Below, piece after piece: positions 1-8,836 of a stretch of DNA of 64,000 nt. The stretch comes from an uncultured Thermoguttaceae bacterium. Its GTDB lineage: Bacteria > Planctomycetota > Planctomycetia > Pirellulales > Thermoguttaceae. A model generated the notes under the pieces. It had not been told where the DNA came from and made no database searches. It was given only the letters and a program-made list of their open reading frames with translations. Both the position numbers and the translations under genes were made by a program. Position 1 is the stretch's first letter. Each line of letters opens with the position of its first letter. The DNA lies in the NCBI GenBank assembly GCA_938042245.1, contig CALIRO010000050.1, positions 23,321 to 87,320 on the forward strand, in the 5' to 3' direction.

Positions 1-1
1 C

Positions 2-217
2 CTGAAGGAGGCGCGGTTTGCCATGTTGGCCCGTTCCAAGCCCGAACGTGCCGAAAAACTCTTCCAGGAAGCCCAGCAGGACATTTACGCCCGGTGGGCC
101 TTGTATGAACTGTTGGCCAAGAGCGGCAAAGCCGCCATCCAGGCCCTGCTAAAAGGCGACGGCGATGGCAAAACCGCCGCCCAGGCCGCTCAACCCAAAA
201 CGGAGGTAGAAGCATGA
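2..217 (+). CDS. nifJ: Pyruvate:ferredoxin (flavodoxin) oxidoreductase, C-terminal end (partial)
   Basis: The reading frame is open from base 2, so this is the last 71 codons of a gene that begins outside the window. The tail contains RFAMLARSKPERAEKL followed by a WALYE block, which matches the C-terminal helix region of single-chain NifJ enzymes (R-x-x-M-L-x-R-S-x-P-E-R-A). NifJ oxidatively decarboxylates pyruvate to acetyl-CoA and reduces ferredoxin or flavodoxin in the cytoplasm. The stop overlaps the start of the next gene by four bases (ATGA), so the two are probably translationally coupled. A DHOD-like gene directly after nifJ is a common arrangement, which supports the call although the catalytic domains are not visible. 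Confidence 0.8.
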   Translation: MKEARFAMLARSKPERAEKLFQEAQQDIYARWALYELLAKSGKAAIQALLKGDGDGKTAAQAAQPKTEVEA

Positions 218-1221
218 CCGTTGATCTTGCCACCACATACCTCGGACTTCCACTGAAAAATCCCCTTTTGGTTGCCGCCTGTTCCTTGACCGACCAGATG
301 GACAAGCTCCGCCAAATGGCCGAGGCCGGCGCGGCGGCCATCGTCATGCATTCGCTCTTCGAAGAACAGATCGAATACGAAACCCTCGAATTCCAACGGG
401 TTCACGAACGCGGCACGGATAGCTTTGCCGAAGCCCTCACCTATTTCCCCAACCTGGACGACTATCGCCTGGGGCCGCAGGATTATGTGGACCATGTGGC
501 CCAGGCTAAAAAGACCGTCGGCGTTCCGATTATTGCCAGTCTGAACGGAATTACTCCTGGCGGCTGGATCCGGTATGCCAAGATGCTCCAGGATGCCGGT
601 GCCGACGCCCTGGAGCTGAACGTCTATTACATCGCCGCCGATATGAACCTGTCTGGTGCGGAGGTGGAGCAAAAGTATATCGATCTGGTCCATTCGGTCA
701 AACAGGCCATCTCCATTCCGTTGGCCGTCAAGGTAGGACCGTTTTTCAGCTCTCCGGCCCACATGGCCCGTCGGCTGGTCGAGGCCGGCGCCGACGGCCT
801 GGTGCTTTTCAACCGATTCCTGCAACCAGATTTCGATTTGGAAGACCTTCAAGTAAAGCCCCATTTGGAGCTGAGCAGCTCGGCCGAGCTGCTTCTGCCG
901 CTCCGATGGATCGCCATCCTCTATGGTCGGCTGAATGCCTCCCTGGCCCTGACCACCGGCATCCACCGGCCCGTCGATCTGGTCAAAGCCATCCTGGCCG
1001 GGGCTAATGTCGGTATGGTCGCTTCCGTCTTATATCGGCAGGGCATCGCCGCTATCCGGACGCTGTTGGAGGGCCTGGAAAGCTGGCTTTCCGAGCATGG
1101 ATATGCTTCTGTTCAGGAGGCATGCGGTGCTTTAAGCCAGGCCAAATGCCCCGATCCGGCCGCCTTTGAACGGGCCAATTACATGCGGGCGCTCACCAGC
1201 TTCACCGGACAGGTGATTTAA
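214..1221 (+). CDS. Dihydroorotate dehydrogenase-like flavoprotein
   Basis: This 335-residue TIM-barrel protein is of the PyrD-like type found next to nifJ. It starts with TYLGLPLKNPLLVAACSLT, a barrel strand typical of FMN-binding dihydroorotate dehydrogenases, and carries GADALELNVYY and VKVGPFF strands plus a C-terminal GANVGMVASV phosphate-binding strand. The N-x-N substrate motifs of true PyrD enzymes are not clearly kept, so a pyrimidine role is doubtful; a flavin-dependent role linked to pyruvate/ferredoxin metabolism is inferred from the four-base overlap with nifJ. A start at 214 fits, with GGAGGTAGA just upstream. Confidence 0.85.
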   Translation: MTVDLATTYLGLPLKNPLLVAACSLTDQMDKLRQMAEAGAAAIVMHSLFEEQIEYETLEFQRVHERGTDSFAEALTYFPNLDDYRLGPQDYVDHVAQAKKTVGVPIIASLNGITPGGWIRYAKMLQDAGADALELNVYYIAADMNLSGAEVEQKYIDLVHSVKQAISIPLAVKVGPFFSSPAHMARRLVEAGADGLVLFNRFLQPDFDLEDLQVKPHLELSSSAELLLPLRWIAILYGRLNASLALTTGIHRPVDLVKAILAGANVGMVASVLYRQGIAAIRTLLEGLESWLSEHGYASVQEACGALSQAKCPDPAAFERANYMRALTSFTGQVI

Positions 1222-1310
1222 CTGACGCCCTCACAAAACGTCCTTACAAGTGGTATCCTTTCCACCGAATAGACCAACCTGGCATCCTCGCAAAAGCGGG
1301 GCGCCAGCAA

Positions 1311-1345
1311 CGCCTCTCTCCAGCGTAAGAGAGGCGATTTTTTTT
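1311..1345 (+). terminator. Rho-independent terminator after the nifJ/DHOD-like pair
   Basis: A perfect nine-base-pair stem (1311-1319 with 1328-1336, CGCCTCTCT/AGAGAGGCG) is followed by an A and eight Ts (1338-1345). It lies between the DHOD-like stop and the apbE-like start. The stem and the following GATTTTTT resemble the dispersed family described at 21634 and 56054, so this terminator may be a copy of that repeat. Confidence 0.8.
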
Positions 1346-1456
1346 CCAGGCAACAGACCTCTCCCCCCAAGAGGCATTCCTATCCATCGGCTCAAAGGGT
1401 ACGGCCCAACAGAGGCGTATGAACTCTCAGCCAAAACAGACTCCAGAGAGGCCTTT

Positions 1457-2740
1457 ATGAAACACCGTTGGACGAAAGGCGCACCCCATAAACCAGAGAG
1501 GCGGCTTGGGGCTTTCGCTGCCGCTGCAGGGAAGTGGAGAAAGGGAATTTTCCTAGCGGTAGGGCTGATGGCTGCCTTATTGAGATTCCATGGAATGGAC
1601 GCAGAGTTTGATGGGATCGCCACGGTGAGGGCGGCGGAAAACCCACCGGAAAAACTCCAGCGGTTTGAATATGCGGCTGAGGCCATGGCCGAGCCGCTCA
1701 AAATCATCCTCTATGCCCCGGACGAACCTACCGCCGAACGAGCCGCCCAGGCCGCCCTGGACCGTATCCACCAGCTCAATGACATCCTGAGCGACTACGA
1801 CCCGGAGAGCGAACTGAGCCGATTGTGCCTCCAGGCCGGAAGGGACAAGCCGGTCCGTGTTAGTGAAGATCTGTTTCGAGTTTTGGCGGCCGCCCAACGA
1901 TGGTCAGAACGAACGGACGGGGCCTTTGATATGACCGTTGGCCCTGTGGTGCGGCTTTGGCGTCGGGCGCGCCGCAGCCGTCAAATGCCCGATCCAACCG
2001 CCATCGAGCAGGCCCGTCAGTTGGTCGGCTATCAAAACGTGCTGTTGGACCCGGATCGGCAAACCGTCCTGTTGAAGAAGGCCGGGATGCGGTTGGACCC
2101 GGGCGGCATTGGGGCCGGCTATGCCATTGACGAGGCCCTCCGGGTGGTCTATAAGCACGGCATCCGTCGGGTGCTGATTGATCTGGGGGGGGACATTCGG
2201 CTTGGAGAACCGCCGCCGGATCGAGCGGGTTGGCGGATCGGCGTGCCGGGCCTAGACCCAAAAGCACCGCCGAGGGAGTTTCTCCTGCTTTCCCGATGCG
2301 CCATTGCCACCTCGGGCGACGCCTGGCAGTTTGTCGAACTGGGCGGGCGGCGGTATTCGCACATCATCGATCCGAAAACCGGCATGCCGCTTCAGGCCCG
2401 CTGCAGTGTAACCGTAGTAGCCCCGGACGGTCTGACAGCGGATGTGCTGGGCACCGCCCTGAACGTCCTCGGACCAGAAAAAGGCATGAAATTGGTGGAG
2501 GATACGCCCGGGGCGGCAGCCTGGATGATCCGAGCCGCGGAAACCGGCCCGGTAACCATCGCTTCCAGCCGATGGATTCACCTGCCCCGAGAAAAAACGC
2601 CTGCCTCCGAGAGGTCCTCTTTCTCTTTGGATTCTTCGACGCCGAAGAAGGCAGATAAGAAGAAGTTAGATAAAATGCCGGAGCAAGAAAAACCGGGCGT
2701 CGCACCGCCGGGAAAACGTTCTGGAGCAGCAACCCCATGA
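1457..2740 (+). CDS. apbE: FAD:protein FMN transferase (ApbE family)
   Basis: ApbE enzymes covalently attach FMN to Thr/Ser of exported flavoproteins, acting outside the cytoplasmic membrane with Mg2+. The 427-residue protein has a basic N-terminus and a hydrophobic stretch (about residues 30-45), consistent with export or a membrane anchor. The core shows DGAFDMTVGP, then GGIGAGYAID (the usual GGIAKGY with Lys replaced), the IDLGGDIR strand, SGD and the hallmark HIIDPKTGMP metal/phosphate loop. The open frame reaches back to 1250, but the ATG at 1457 has an AGAGAGG site before it and places the hydrophobic segment properly. A charged Pro/Lys-rich tail of about 60 residues is extra. The stop overlaps the transporter gene by four bases. 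Confidence 0.88.
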   Translation: MKHRWTKGAPHKPERRLGAFAAAAGKWRKGIFLAVGLMAALLRFHGMDAEFDGIATVRAAENPPEKLQRFEYAAEAMAEPLKIILYAPDEPTAERAAQAALDRIHQLNDILSDYDPESELSRLCLQAGRDKPVRVSEDLFRVLAAAQRWSERTDGAFDMTVGPVVRLWRRARRSRQMPDPTAIEQARQLVGYQNVLLDPDRQTVLLKKAGMRLDPGGIGAGYAIDEALRVVYKHGIRRVLIDLGGDIRLGEPPPDRAGWRIGVPGLDPKAPPREFLLLSRCAIATSGDAWQFVELGGRRYSHIIDPKTGMPLQARCSVTVVAPDGLTADVLGTALNVLGPEKGMKLVEDTPGAAAWMIRAAETGPVTIASSRWIHLPREKTPASERSSFSLDSSTPKKADKKKLDKMPEQEKPGVAPPGKRSGAATP

Positions 2741-3657
2741 GGGCAAGCGGAGCGGGTTCAGTGCGGATGGGGCGGTTGGCCGTGATCGGGGCGGCCCTGC
2801 TGTGGAGTTCCAGTGGGTTGTTTGCCAAGTCGGCCTTTTTTGCCGATTGGCCGGAAAGTTCTCGAGGGCTTCTTCTAGCGGCCTGGGGGGCGCTGTTTGC
2901 TGGGCTGGTGCTATTGCCCTGGGTCCGTCGGCCCCGATGGCATCCGCTTTTGGTGCCGCTGGTAGCTGTCTTTGCTCTGATGAGTGGCAGTTATCTGTCG
3001 GCGGTGGTACTGACCACAGCGGCCAACGCCATCTGGTTGCAGGCCACTTCGCCGTGGTGGGTGCTGATTTTTACATTGCTGCTGTTTCGCACCGGCCCCA
3101 ATCCTCGGGAATGGATTCCGTTGATTTTTGCTGGATTGGGCGTGGGACTGATTTTAACCTGCGAACTGGGTCCCTGGACGGCCGGGTGGACCACGCTGAT
3201 CCGGCCATACGGACGCCTTGGCGTGCTGTTGGGCCTGGCCTCGGGAGCCTTTTTCGGCGCTACCGCCATGCTGATGCGCGGGCTTCGGAGCGAAGACGGC
3301 GCTTGGCTGGTGGTCGTGCCGCATCTAGCAACCGCCGTCCTGCTTGCCCCCTGGGCAGTCTGGCAGGGCGTTTGGCCCACCGGCTGGCAATGGCTGGTGC
3401 TGGCCGCCTTCGGTACCTTCCAGATGGCCATTCCCTATCGGCTTTTCACCTGGGGCCTCCGCTCTGTCAGCGCTCAGGAGGCCCTCCTGCTTGGACTTCT
3501 AGAACCGGTGCTGATGCCGCTTTGGGTCTATCTGGCCGGACAGGAAACGCCCGCCTGGTGGACCTTGCTCGGCGCAGGCCTTATTCTGATTGGTCTAGTC
3601 TGCCGGTATGGCCTTCTGGAGATGCTCCAGAAAAACAATTTGCCTTCCCAACCATAG
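2737..3657 (+). CDS. DMT-superfamily EamA transporter
   Basis: A 306-residue, very hydrophobic protein with about ten predicted membrane segments in two repeats of five, the usual layout of EamA/RhaT drug-metabolite exporters. The first repeat opens with GAALLWSSSGLFAKSAFF, the second with a GAFFGATAMLMRG segment, and the end has LEPVLMPLWVY followed by GAGLILIGLV, both characteristic of EamA domains. The substrate cannot be read from sequence. The ATG at 2737 overlaps the apbE stop, but the ATG at 2767 sits closer to the first membrane helix and may be the real start. Confidence 0.85.
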   Translation: MRASGAGSVRMGRLAVIGAALLWSSSGLFAKSAFFADWPESSRGLLLAAWGALFAGLVLLPWVRRPRWHPLLVPLVAVFALMSGSYLSAVVLTTAANAIWLQATSPWWVLIFTLLLFRTGPNPREWIPLIFAGLGVGLILTCELGPWTAGWTTLIRPYGRLGVLLGLASGAFFGATAMLMRGLRSEDGAWLVVVPHLATAVLLAPWAVWQGVWPTGWQWLVLAAFGTFQMAIPYRLFTWGLRSVSAQEALLLGLLEPVLMPLWVYLAGQETPAWWTLLGAGLILIGLVCRYGLLEMLQKNNLPSQP

Positions 3658-3775
3658 AGGTATTTTCCGCTTGGAAACGGTATAATCCTATCCAAAGGAT
3701 TGGCAAAATTTCGTTCCTGCCTAAGGAATTGTCGGATTAGGTCTCTGGGTATCCTGTTTCTGAGGAGCAGCGATC

Positions 3776-5404
3776 ATGGCGAAGCGGTTCCGCTCAGTTT
3801 TTGGGTCAGGCGTTCGAGGGGGTTTGGCTGGTGTTTTCGGCCTGTTGGTTGTTGGCGGCCTGGTTGGGGCTTGGATCAGCGGAGGTCATGGCGATTGGAG
3901 CAGAGGGAAGCCAGGTGGATCGGCCCTTTTGGCCGCCGAGAAAACCAGTGCTGACCAACCAGCGCCTGCCGCTCCCTCAGAAAAGCCCTTGGCCACGGAG
4001 AACGCAGCGCCTGGCGTCCAAAAGGTTTTCCGGGCCGGGGCGGCGGCCAGCAACATCACCCCCTGGCTCGACGAAGGTATTGTGGGCGGCTGGTCCGCCC
4101 CGCCTGCTACCTACATCCATGACGAACTTCACGCCCGGTGTCTCGTCCTGGACAATGGCCAGACCCGACTTGTGCTGGTCATTGTGGATAATCTGGGGCT
4201 GGCCAGAGAAGTTTGCGATGCGGCCAAACGCCAAATCCGCCAGCATACCGGCATCCCCGAAGATCATGTCCTGATTGCTGCTACACATACCCATTCGTCC
4301 ATCAGCGCCCGGCCTGCCAATGTTCTTAAGCCCCAAGAAGACCTTAGTCAATACTCCCAATTTTTGGTCCGCCGAATTTCCGACGGCGTGCGCCGGGCCA
4401 TCGTGCACTTGGAACCAGCCCACATCGGCTGGGGAACCATTGATATACCGGAACATCTGAATAACCGCCGCTGGTTCATGAAACCGGAGAAAAAGCTCAT
4501 CAATCCCTTCGGCGGCTTGGACAAAGTGCGAATGAACCCGCCGGCGGGCAGCCCTGATCTAGTCAAACCGGCAGGCCCGGTGGATCCGGAACTCTGTTTT
4601 TTGGCCGTCCGATCTGTGGAAGGTCGGCCCATCGCCTTGCTGGCCAATTATTCGCTCCATTATGTCGGCGGCGTGCCCACCGGACACATCTCGGCCGACT
4701 ATTTCGGCGTCTTTGCCGACCGGATTCAGCAGTTGTTAGGCGCCGACCGATTGGAGCCGCCTTTTGTCGGTATGCTCTCCAACGGCGCTAGCGGCGATGT
4801 GAACAACATCCCGTTCCAAAACCCTCGGCCTGCGAAAAAACCCTATGAGCAGATGCGTTATGTCGCTCATGACCTGGCCCAAAAAGTCTTCGAGGCGTAT
4901 CAAAAGATCGCCTGGCAGGATTGGGTTCCGTTGGGCGCGCAGCAGACGGACCTTACCCTGGCCGTGCGAAAACCGACCCCGGAACAACTGGAGCGAGCCC
5001 GGGCCATCGTGGCCGGCGCCCCGCCGATCAAAGAACGCCCCCATGAAGAAATCTACGCCCGCCGGATCATCCAACTGCATGAGGCGTCTGATACGGTCAA
5101 TGTGCCTATTCAGGCAGTGCGGATCGGCCCAGTCGGCATCGGGGCCATCCCGTTTGAGGTCTTTGCCGAAATCGGCCTGGAACTGAAGCAGAAAAGCCCC
5201 TTTCGGCCTACTTTTACCATTTCGCACGCCAACGGCTCCTACGGCTATCTGCCCACCCCGGCCCAACACGCCCTGGGCGGCTACGAGACCTGGCTTGGCA
5301 CATGCCGGGTCGAAGTGGAAGCCTCCAACAAAATCGTCCAGGCCATCCTGGAAATGTTCGGCAAACTGAAAGAAGCTACCCCGGCCGAATCGACGGGGCA
5401 ATAA
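3776..5404 (+). CDS. Secreted neutral/alkaline ceramidase-like hydrolase
   Basis: This 542-residue protein resembles the N-terminal domain of neutral/alkaline non-lysosomal ceramidases (Pfam family PF04734), zinc amidases that cleave N-acyl sphingoid bases. A hydrophobic N-terminal segment (about residues 15-40) points to export or anchoring. The domain begins near residue 85 with FRAGAAASNITP, contains the metal-binding ATHTHSS motif (His171, His173), a further NYSLHYVGG histidine (His295) and SNGASGDVNN. Full-length ceramidases are longer and carry a C-terminal Ig-like domain, absent here; planctomycetes hold many such short paralogues of unknown substrate. The ATG at 3776 has TGAGGAG upstream. 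Confidence 0.8.
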   Translation: MAKRFRSVFGSGVRGGLAGVFGLLVVGGLVGAWISGGHGDWSRGKPGGSALLAAEKTSADQPAPAAPSEKPLATENAAPGVQKVFRAGAAASNITPWLDEGIVGGWSAPPATYIHDELHARCLVLDNGQTRLVLVIVDNLGLAREVCDAAKRQIRQHTGIPEDHVLIAATHTHSSISARPANVLKPQEDLSQYSQFLVRRISDGVRRAIVHLEPAHIGWGTIDIPEHLNNRRWFMKPEKKLINPFGGLDKVRMNPPAGSPDLVKPAGPVDPELCFLAVRSVEGRPIALLANYSLHYVGGVPTGHISADYFGVFADRIQQLLGADRLEPPFVGMLSNGASGDVNNIPFQNPRPAKKPYEQMRYVAHDLAQKVFEAYQKIAWQDWVPLGAQQTDLTLAVRKPTPEQLERARAIVAGAPPIKERPHEEIYARRIIQLHEASDTVNVPIQAVRIGPVGIGAIPFEVFAEIGLELKQKSPFRPTFTISHANGSYGYLPTPAQHALGGYETWLGTCRVEVEASNKIVQAILEMFGKLKEATPAESTGQ

Positions 5405-5436
5405 AAAATCCACCGCTTCCCCGCCAAATGGTACAA

Positions 5437-5815
5437 CTTATCATTCCTACACAAGCAGGAATGCGGGCGCCCTTTGGTGTCATCCCCACGCAAACGCCAC
5501 TCCAGGCATTCGATTGTCTTGCACGAAGCACACAAAGAACACCAAGGCCTTGGAATATTTCTCAAGCCCGCGCAACTGGCAGTTGGAATGTCATTCCCGC
5601 GCAAGCGGGAAACCAGGTCGGTTTGAGTCTGCTTCCTGCTTCATCCCCGCTTCCCTCTCCCGTCCGCGGGAGAGGGAAGCCGGGCGCAAGCCCGGCCGGG
5701 TGAGGGGAAATTCACGCCTCTTCCCGCCGCAAAAAAAAATCGCCTCTCCCCACTGCGGGAGAGGCCGTCCAACCGGTAGGTTGGCCGGGTGAGGGGAAAT
5801 TCACGCCTCTGCCGG
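5437..5815 (+). repeat. Cluster of dispersed palindromic repeats
   Basis: The 593-base gap before the glycosyltransferase holds no convincing gene. It contains two copies of a short 'CCCGCGCAAGCGGG' palindrome type (a degenerate one near 5443 and a clean one at 5594-5611). It also has two tandem units of a second family (about 5651-5735 and 5745-5815), each made of a CTCTCCC..GGGAGAG hairpin, a variable small hairpin, and GGCCGGGTGAGGGGAAATTC. The A-run at 5731-5739 followed by the second hairpin would read as a terminator on the minus strand. Confidence 0.75.
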
Positions 5816-5997
5816 GGAAAAACGGAAGCCGAGAGGGATAAGTTTTCCCATACCGGGACCGCTCCGTTCGGCCCTGAGCCTAGCACTGCTGGGCAAGGCA
5901 GGAGTTCGCCCCGGATTTTTTTGGAACTAAAATAGAGAAAGGGGATTTTGACCGATCGTTGACTTTTTAGCAAGTTAGAGGGGCTGGTATCTGTCGT

Positions 5998-7002
5998 ATG
6001 AGTCGTCGCCTAGATTCGGAAACCACCCTGACGATAGTGATTCCTTGCTACAACGAGGAGGCGGTGCTGGAGGCGCTTGTGGATCGGCTCCGTGCGGCGG
6101 CGGACGGTTGGCCGTGTCGATGGGAGGTCTTGCTGGTCGACGACGGCTCCACCGATGGGACCTGGGCTAAAATCCAGCAGATCCATCAGCAAGACAGCCG
6201 ATGGCGAGGCCTCCGGCTTTCCAGGAATTTTGGCCACCAGTTGGCCCTTTGGACGGGACTTCAGCACGCCCAGGGGGATGTGGTTGCTGTTTTGGACGCC
6301 GACCTGCAGGACCCGCCGGAACTTTTGGCCGACTTTTTACAACACTGGCAAGCGGGTTGGGATGTGGTCTATGCGGTGCGGGCCAAACGGCAGGAAGGAC
6401 TATTCAAACGATTAGCATACAAATGTTTCTATCGATTACTGGCCTACTTGGCCGAAACGCCCATCCCCTTGGATAGCGGCGACTTCTGCCTGATGGATCG
6501 CCGGGTGGTTCAGGCCATGCTCCAAACCCGTGAACAGGAACCGTTTGTGCGAGGTTTGCGGGCCTGGGTGGGTTTTCGGCAAAAAGGGGTTCCGTATGAG
6601 CGGCCTGCTCGGGCCGCCGGGGCGCCAAAATATACACTTTCCAAACTGGTGCGCCTTGGGCTAAGCGGCATTTTGAGTTTTTCCATCCGGCCGCTGCGGG
6701 TGGCCACTTGGTTCGGCTTGTTGGTCTCGCTGTTTTCCTTTTTGATTGGACTGTTCACGTTGATCCAGCGGATTTGGGCTGAGCAGTTCGCCCGAATTGG
6801 GTTAGGCCCCGTGCCTGGTTTTGCTACCATTGTGTGCGGCATTTTCTTTCTCGGCGGAGTGCAACTGGTGTGTTTGGGTATTTTAGGCGAATATATCGGC
6901 CGGATTTATGAAAACGTCAAAGGTCGCCCCCATACGGTGATTGCCGAAACCCTTGGCCTAGCCGAACAACCCCATTCAAGCGGACCTATTCCCTCTTCCT
7001 AA
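5998..7002 (+). CDS. GtrB/DPM-like family 2 glycosyltransferase
   Basis: The 334-residue protein transfers a sugar from a nucleotide donor, most likely to a polyprenyl-phosphate carrier. It begins with the GT2 strand TIVIPCYNEE and has the nucleotide-binding DDGSTDGTW and the metal/donor motif DADLQDPPE (around residue 100). Two C-terminal membrane helices (about 235-262 and 272-300) end in the LGEYIGRIYENVKGRP tail typical of GtrB/ArnC/DPMS-type enzymes. The next gene is an FAD-dependent amine-oxidase-fold protein, a pairing often seen in surface-glycan loci. The acceptor is not deducible. Confidence 0.9.
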   Translation: MSRRLDSETTLTIVIPCYNEEAVLEALVDRLRAAADGWPCRWEVLLVDDGSTDGTWAKIQQIHQQDSRWRGLRLSRNFGHQLALWTGLQHAQGDVVAVLDADLQDPPELLADFLQHWQAGWDVVYAVRAKRQEGLFKRLAYKCFYRLLAYLAETPIPLDSGDFCLMDRRVVQAMLQTREQEPFVRGLRAWVGFRQKGVPYERPARAAGAPKYTLSKLVRLGLSGILSFSIRPLRVATWFGLLVSLFSFLIGLFTLIQRIWAEQFARIGLGPVPGFATIVCGIFFLGGVQLVCLGILGEYIGRIYENVKGRPHTVIAETLGLAEQPHSSGPIPSS

Positions 7003-7079
7003 CGCCTCTTCTGCTAATGAGAAAAGGCGGTCAAGGAGCAGGCAGCAGCCGAAAGTTTTTCTGCTTTGGCAGGGATTGG

Positions 7080-8447
7080 ATGATGCACGTGATCATTCTG
7101 GGCGCCGGTGCGACCGGCTTAGCAGCGGCGTATCTTTTGCGTCGAGCTGGGGTGCAAGTGACTTTGCTGGAATCGGCCCCGAAGCCGGGCGGACTTTTGG
7201 CCACCTTCTCCCTCGGCCAAGGCGATCCCGTAGAATACTATTATCACCACTGTTTCACGCATGATGTCGAGCTGCATTGGCTCCTGGGGGAACTGGGGCT
7301 GAAGGATCGGCTGGTGTATCGGCCGACGACGATGGCCGTCTATCGGCAGGGACGGTTTTGGCCTTTCAATGGGCCCAGGGATGTGCTTCGATTTGGTGCG
7401 CTTGGGCTTTGGGATCGGCTCCGTCTAGGGCTGAGCGGTTGGTTGCTCAGCCGATTTGCTTCTTATACCCGTCAGGAGGATGTGTCGGCTTTGGCATGGT
7501 TTCGGCGGTGGGCGGGGCCGAAGGCAACCGAGGCCGTTTGGCAGCCATTGCTTCAGGGCAAGTTCGGCACTTCGGCCGAACGGGTTTCGCTGGCTTGGAT
7601 GGCAGGCCGACTCCGCCAACGGACCCATTCCCGGCGCACGGGGCAGGAGCAGCTTGGCTACTTGCGGGGCAGTTTACAGGTATTGGTAGATCGGCTGGTA
7701 GAGGAGTTAGCGGCGCAACAAGTGAACTGCCATTGGAAATGCCCGGTCGAGACTCTGCTGATCGAAGAGGGTCGGGTCGTAGGCGTTCGGGCGGGCGGTC
7801 GGGAGTTTCGTGCCGATGCAGTGGCCGCTACCATGGGGACGCCCATTTTGGCCGAGCTAGTTCGGCCGCTTTCGACCGAGTATGCCCGACAGTTGGATAC
7901 CATAGAATATGTAGCGGCCATGTGTTTGGTGTTAAGCCTTCGTCGGGCATTGACAGGCGTATATTGGACGAATGTAACCGACTCTGGGTACGATTTTGTC
8001 GGCCTGGTGGAACACACCCAGTTTGTACCGCCTGAGTGGTACGGGGGCCGACATGTGATGTATCTGAGCCGGTATGTGCTACCGGAAGACCCGCTCTGGC
8101 AGCTTTCGGACCAGCAGGTGCAGGAGCGTTGGCTGGAGCAATTGGAGCGGTTGATCGGTCGGCCGGTTCGCACGGAGATAGAGGGGGCATGGGTTTTCCG
8201 AGCCAGGTATGCCGCTTCGCTTCCTGATCTGGGGTTCTCCCGAAGTATCCCGGCGATGCGGAGTCCGATTCCAGGTCTTTTTGTAGCCGGTATGGTGCAT
8301 ATTTACCCGGACGAACGGAGCGTGAATAATTGTATTCGGGTCGCCGCAGAACTAGTCCGCACCATGGGCTTTGCGGAAATTGCCAACCAAGTCCCTCGAG
8401 GCCCAGGCCTGGCAGGCCGATACGGCAGAATAGAGAAAACGCATTAG
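7080..8447 (+). CDS. NAD(P)/FAD-dependent oxidoreductase (amine-oxidase/UGM-like fold)
   Basis: A 455-residue flavoprotein. The N-terminus is a Rossmann dinucleotide fold (VIILGAGATGLAAAYLL, then a VTLLE acidic strand end) followed by GGLLATF, the FAD ring-contact motif of the protoporphyrinogen-oxidase/amine-oxidase superfamily. The end has GLFVAGMVHIYPDERSVNNC, the FAD-binding C-terminal motif. The same ORF is open from 7017, but the ATG pair at 7080/7083 starts directly before the Rossmann strand. Co-direction with the upstream glycosyltransferase suggests a shared role in cell-surface sugar or lipid modification, which is inference; the substrate is unknown. Confidence 0.83.
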   Translation: MMHVIILGAGATGLAAAYLLRRAGVQVTLLESAPKPGGLLATFSLGQGDPVEYYYHHCFTHDVELHWLLGELGLKDRLVYRPTTMAVYRQGRFWPFNGPRDVLRFGALGLWDRLRLGLSGWLLSRFASYTRQEDVSALAWFRRWAGPKATEAVWQPLLQGKFGTSAERVSLAWMAGRLRQRTHSRRTGQEQLGYLRGSLQVLVDRLVEELAAQQVNCHWKCPVETLLIEEGRVVGVRAGGREFRADAVAATMGTPILAELVRPLSTEYARQLDTIEYVAAMCLVLSLRRALTGVYWTNVTDSGYDFVGLVEHTQFVPPEWYGGRHVMYLSRYVLPEDPLWQLSDQQVQERWLEQLERLIGRPVRTEIEGAWVFRARYAASLPDLGFSRSIPAMRSPIPGLFVAGMVHIYPDERSVNNCIRVAAELVRTMGFAEIANQVPRGPGLAGRYGRIEKTH

Positions 8448-8509
8448 TAACATTTCAGCCAAACGAAGAAGCACTTGGTGGATCCGAGGAAAGCCTTTGG
8501 GTCTGCCAG

Positions 8510-8790
8510 CCGCGCAAGCGGTAGTCCAGGCTGCCTTGGGTCTTCCCCTTATTGTTGCTGGATCCCTGCTTTCGTGGAGATGATCTTGGAGGATCCCCCT
8601 CCCCCTAACCCTCTCCAGGAATAGAGAGAGGGGAGTTGGCCTCTCAGCCCAACTCTCGCCCACGGTGGGGCGAGGGGAGGATTCCCTTGCCCGGCCAGCT
8701 TTGCGTGCCACCCTGTCCCAGGAAAAGGGAAAGAACAGGTATTTGGCTGGATTCCTGCTTTCCCAGGAATGACAATGGAATATTCCCCTG
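8510..8790. repeat. Intergenic repeat cluster between convergent genes
   Basis: The 389-base space between convergent genes has no gene but holds several repeat pieces: a GCCGCGCAAGCGGTAGTCCAG palindrome (near 8510-8529), a 'GATCCCTGCTTTCGTGG' piece near 8560, CTCTCC/GAGAG hairpins at about 8610-8690 ending in a GGTGGGGCGAGGGGAGG block, and an ATTCCTGCTTTCCCAGGAAT palindrome (about 8752-8771). The same elements recur at 5437, 25689, 44648 and 56031. Confidence 0.65.
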
Positions 8791-8836
8791 ACAAAGGCAG
8801 GAGAGAATTTTACCGGGCGGAAGGCTTACCCGTTGG

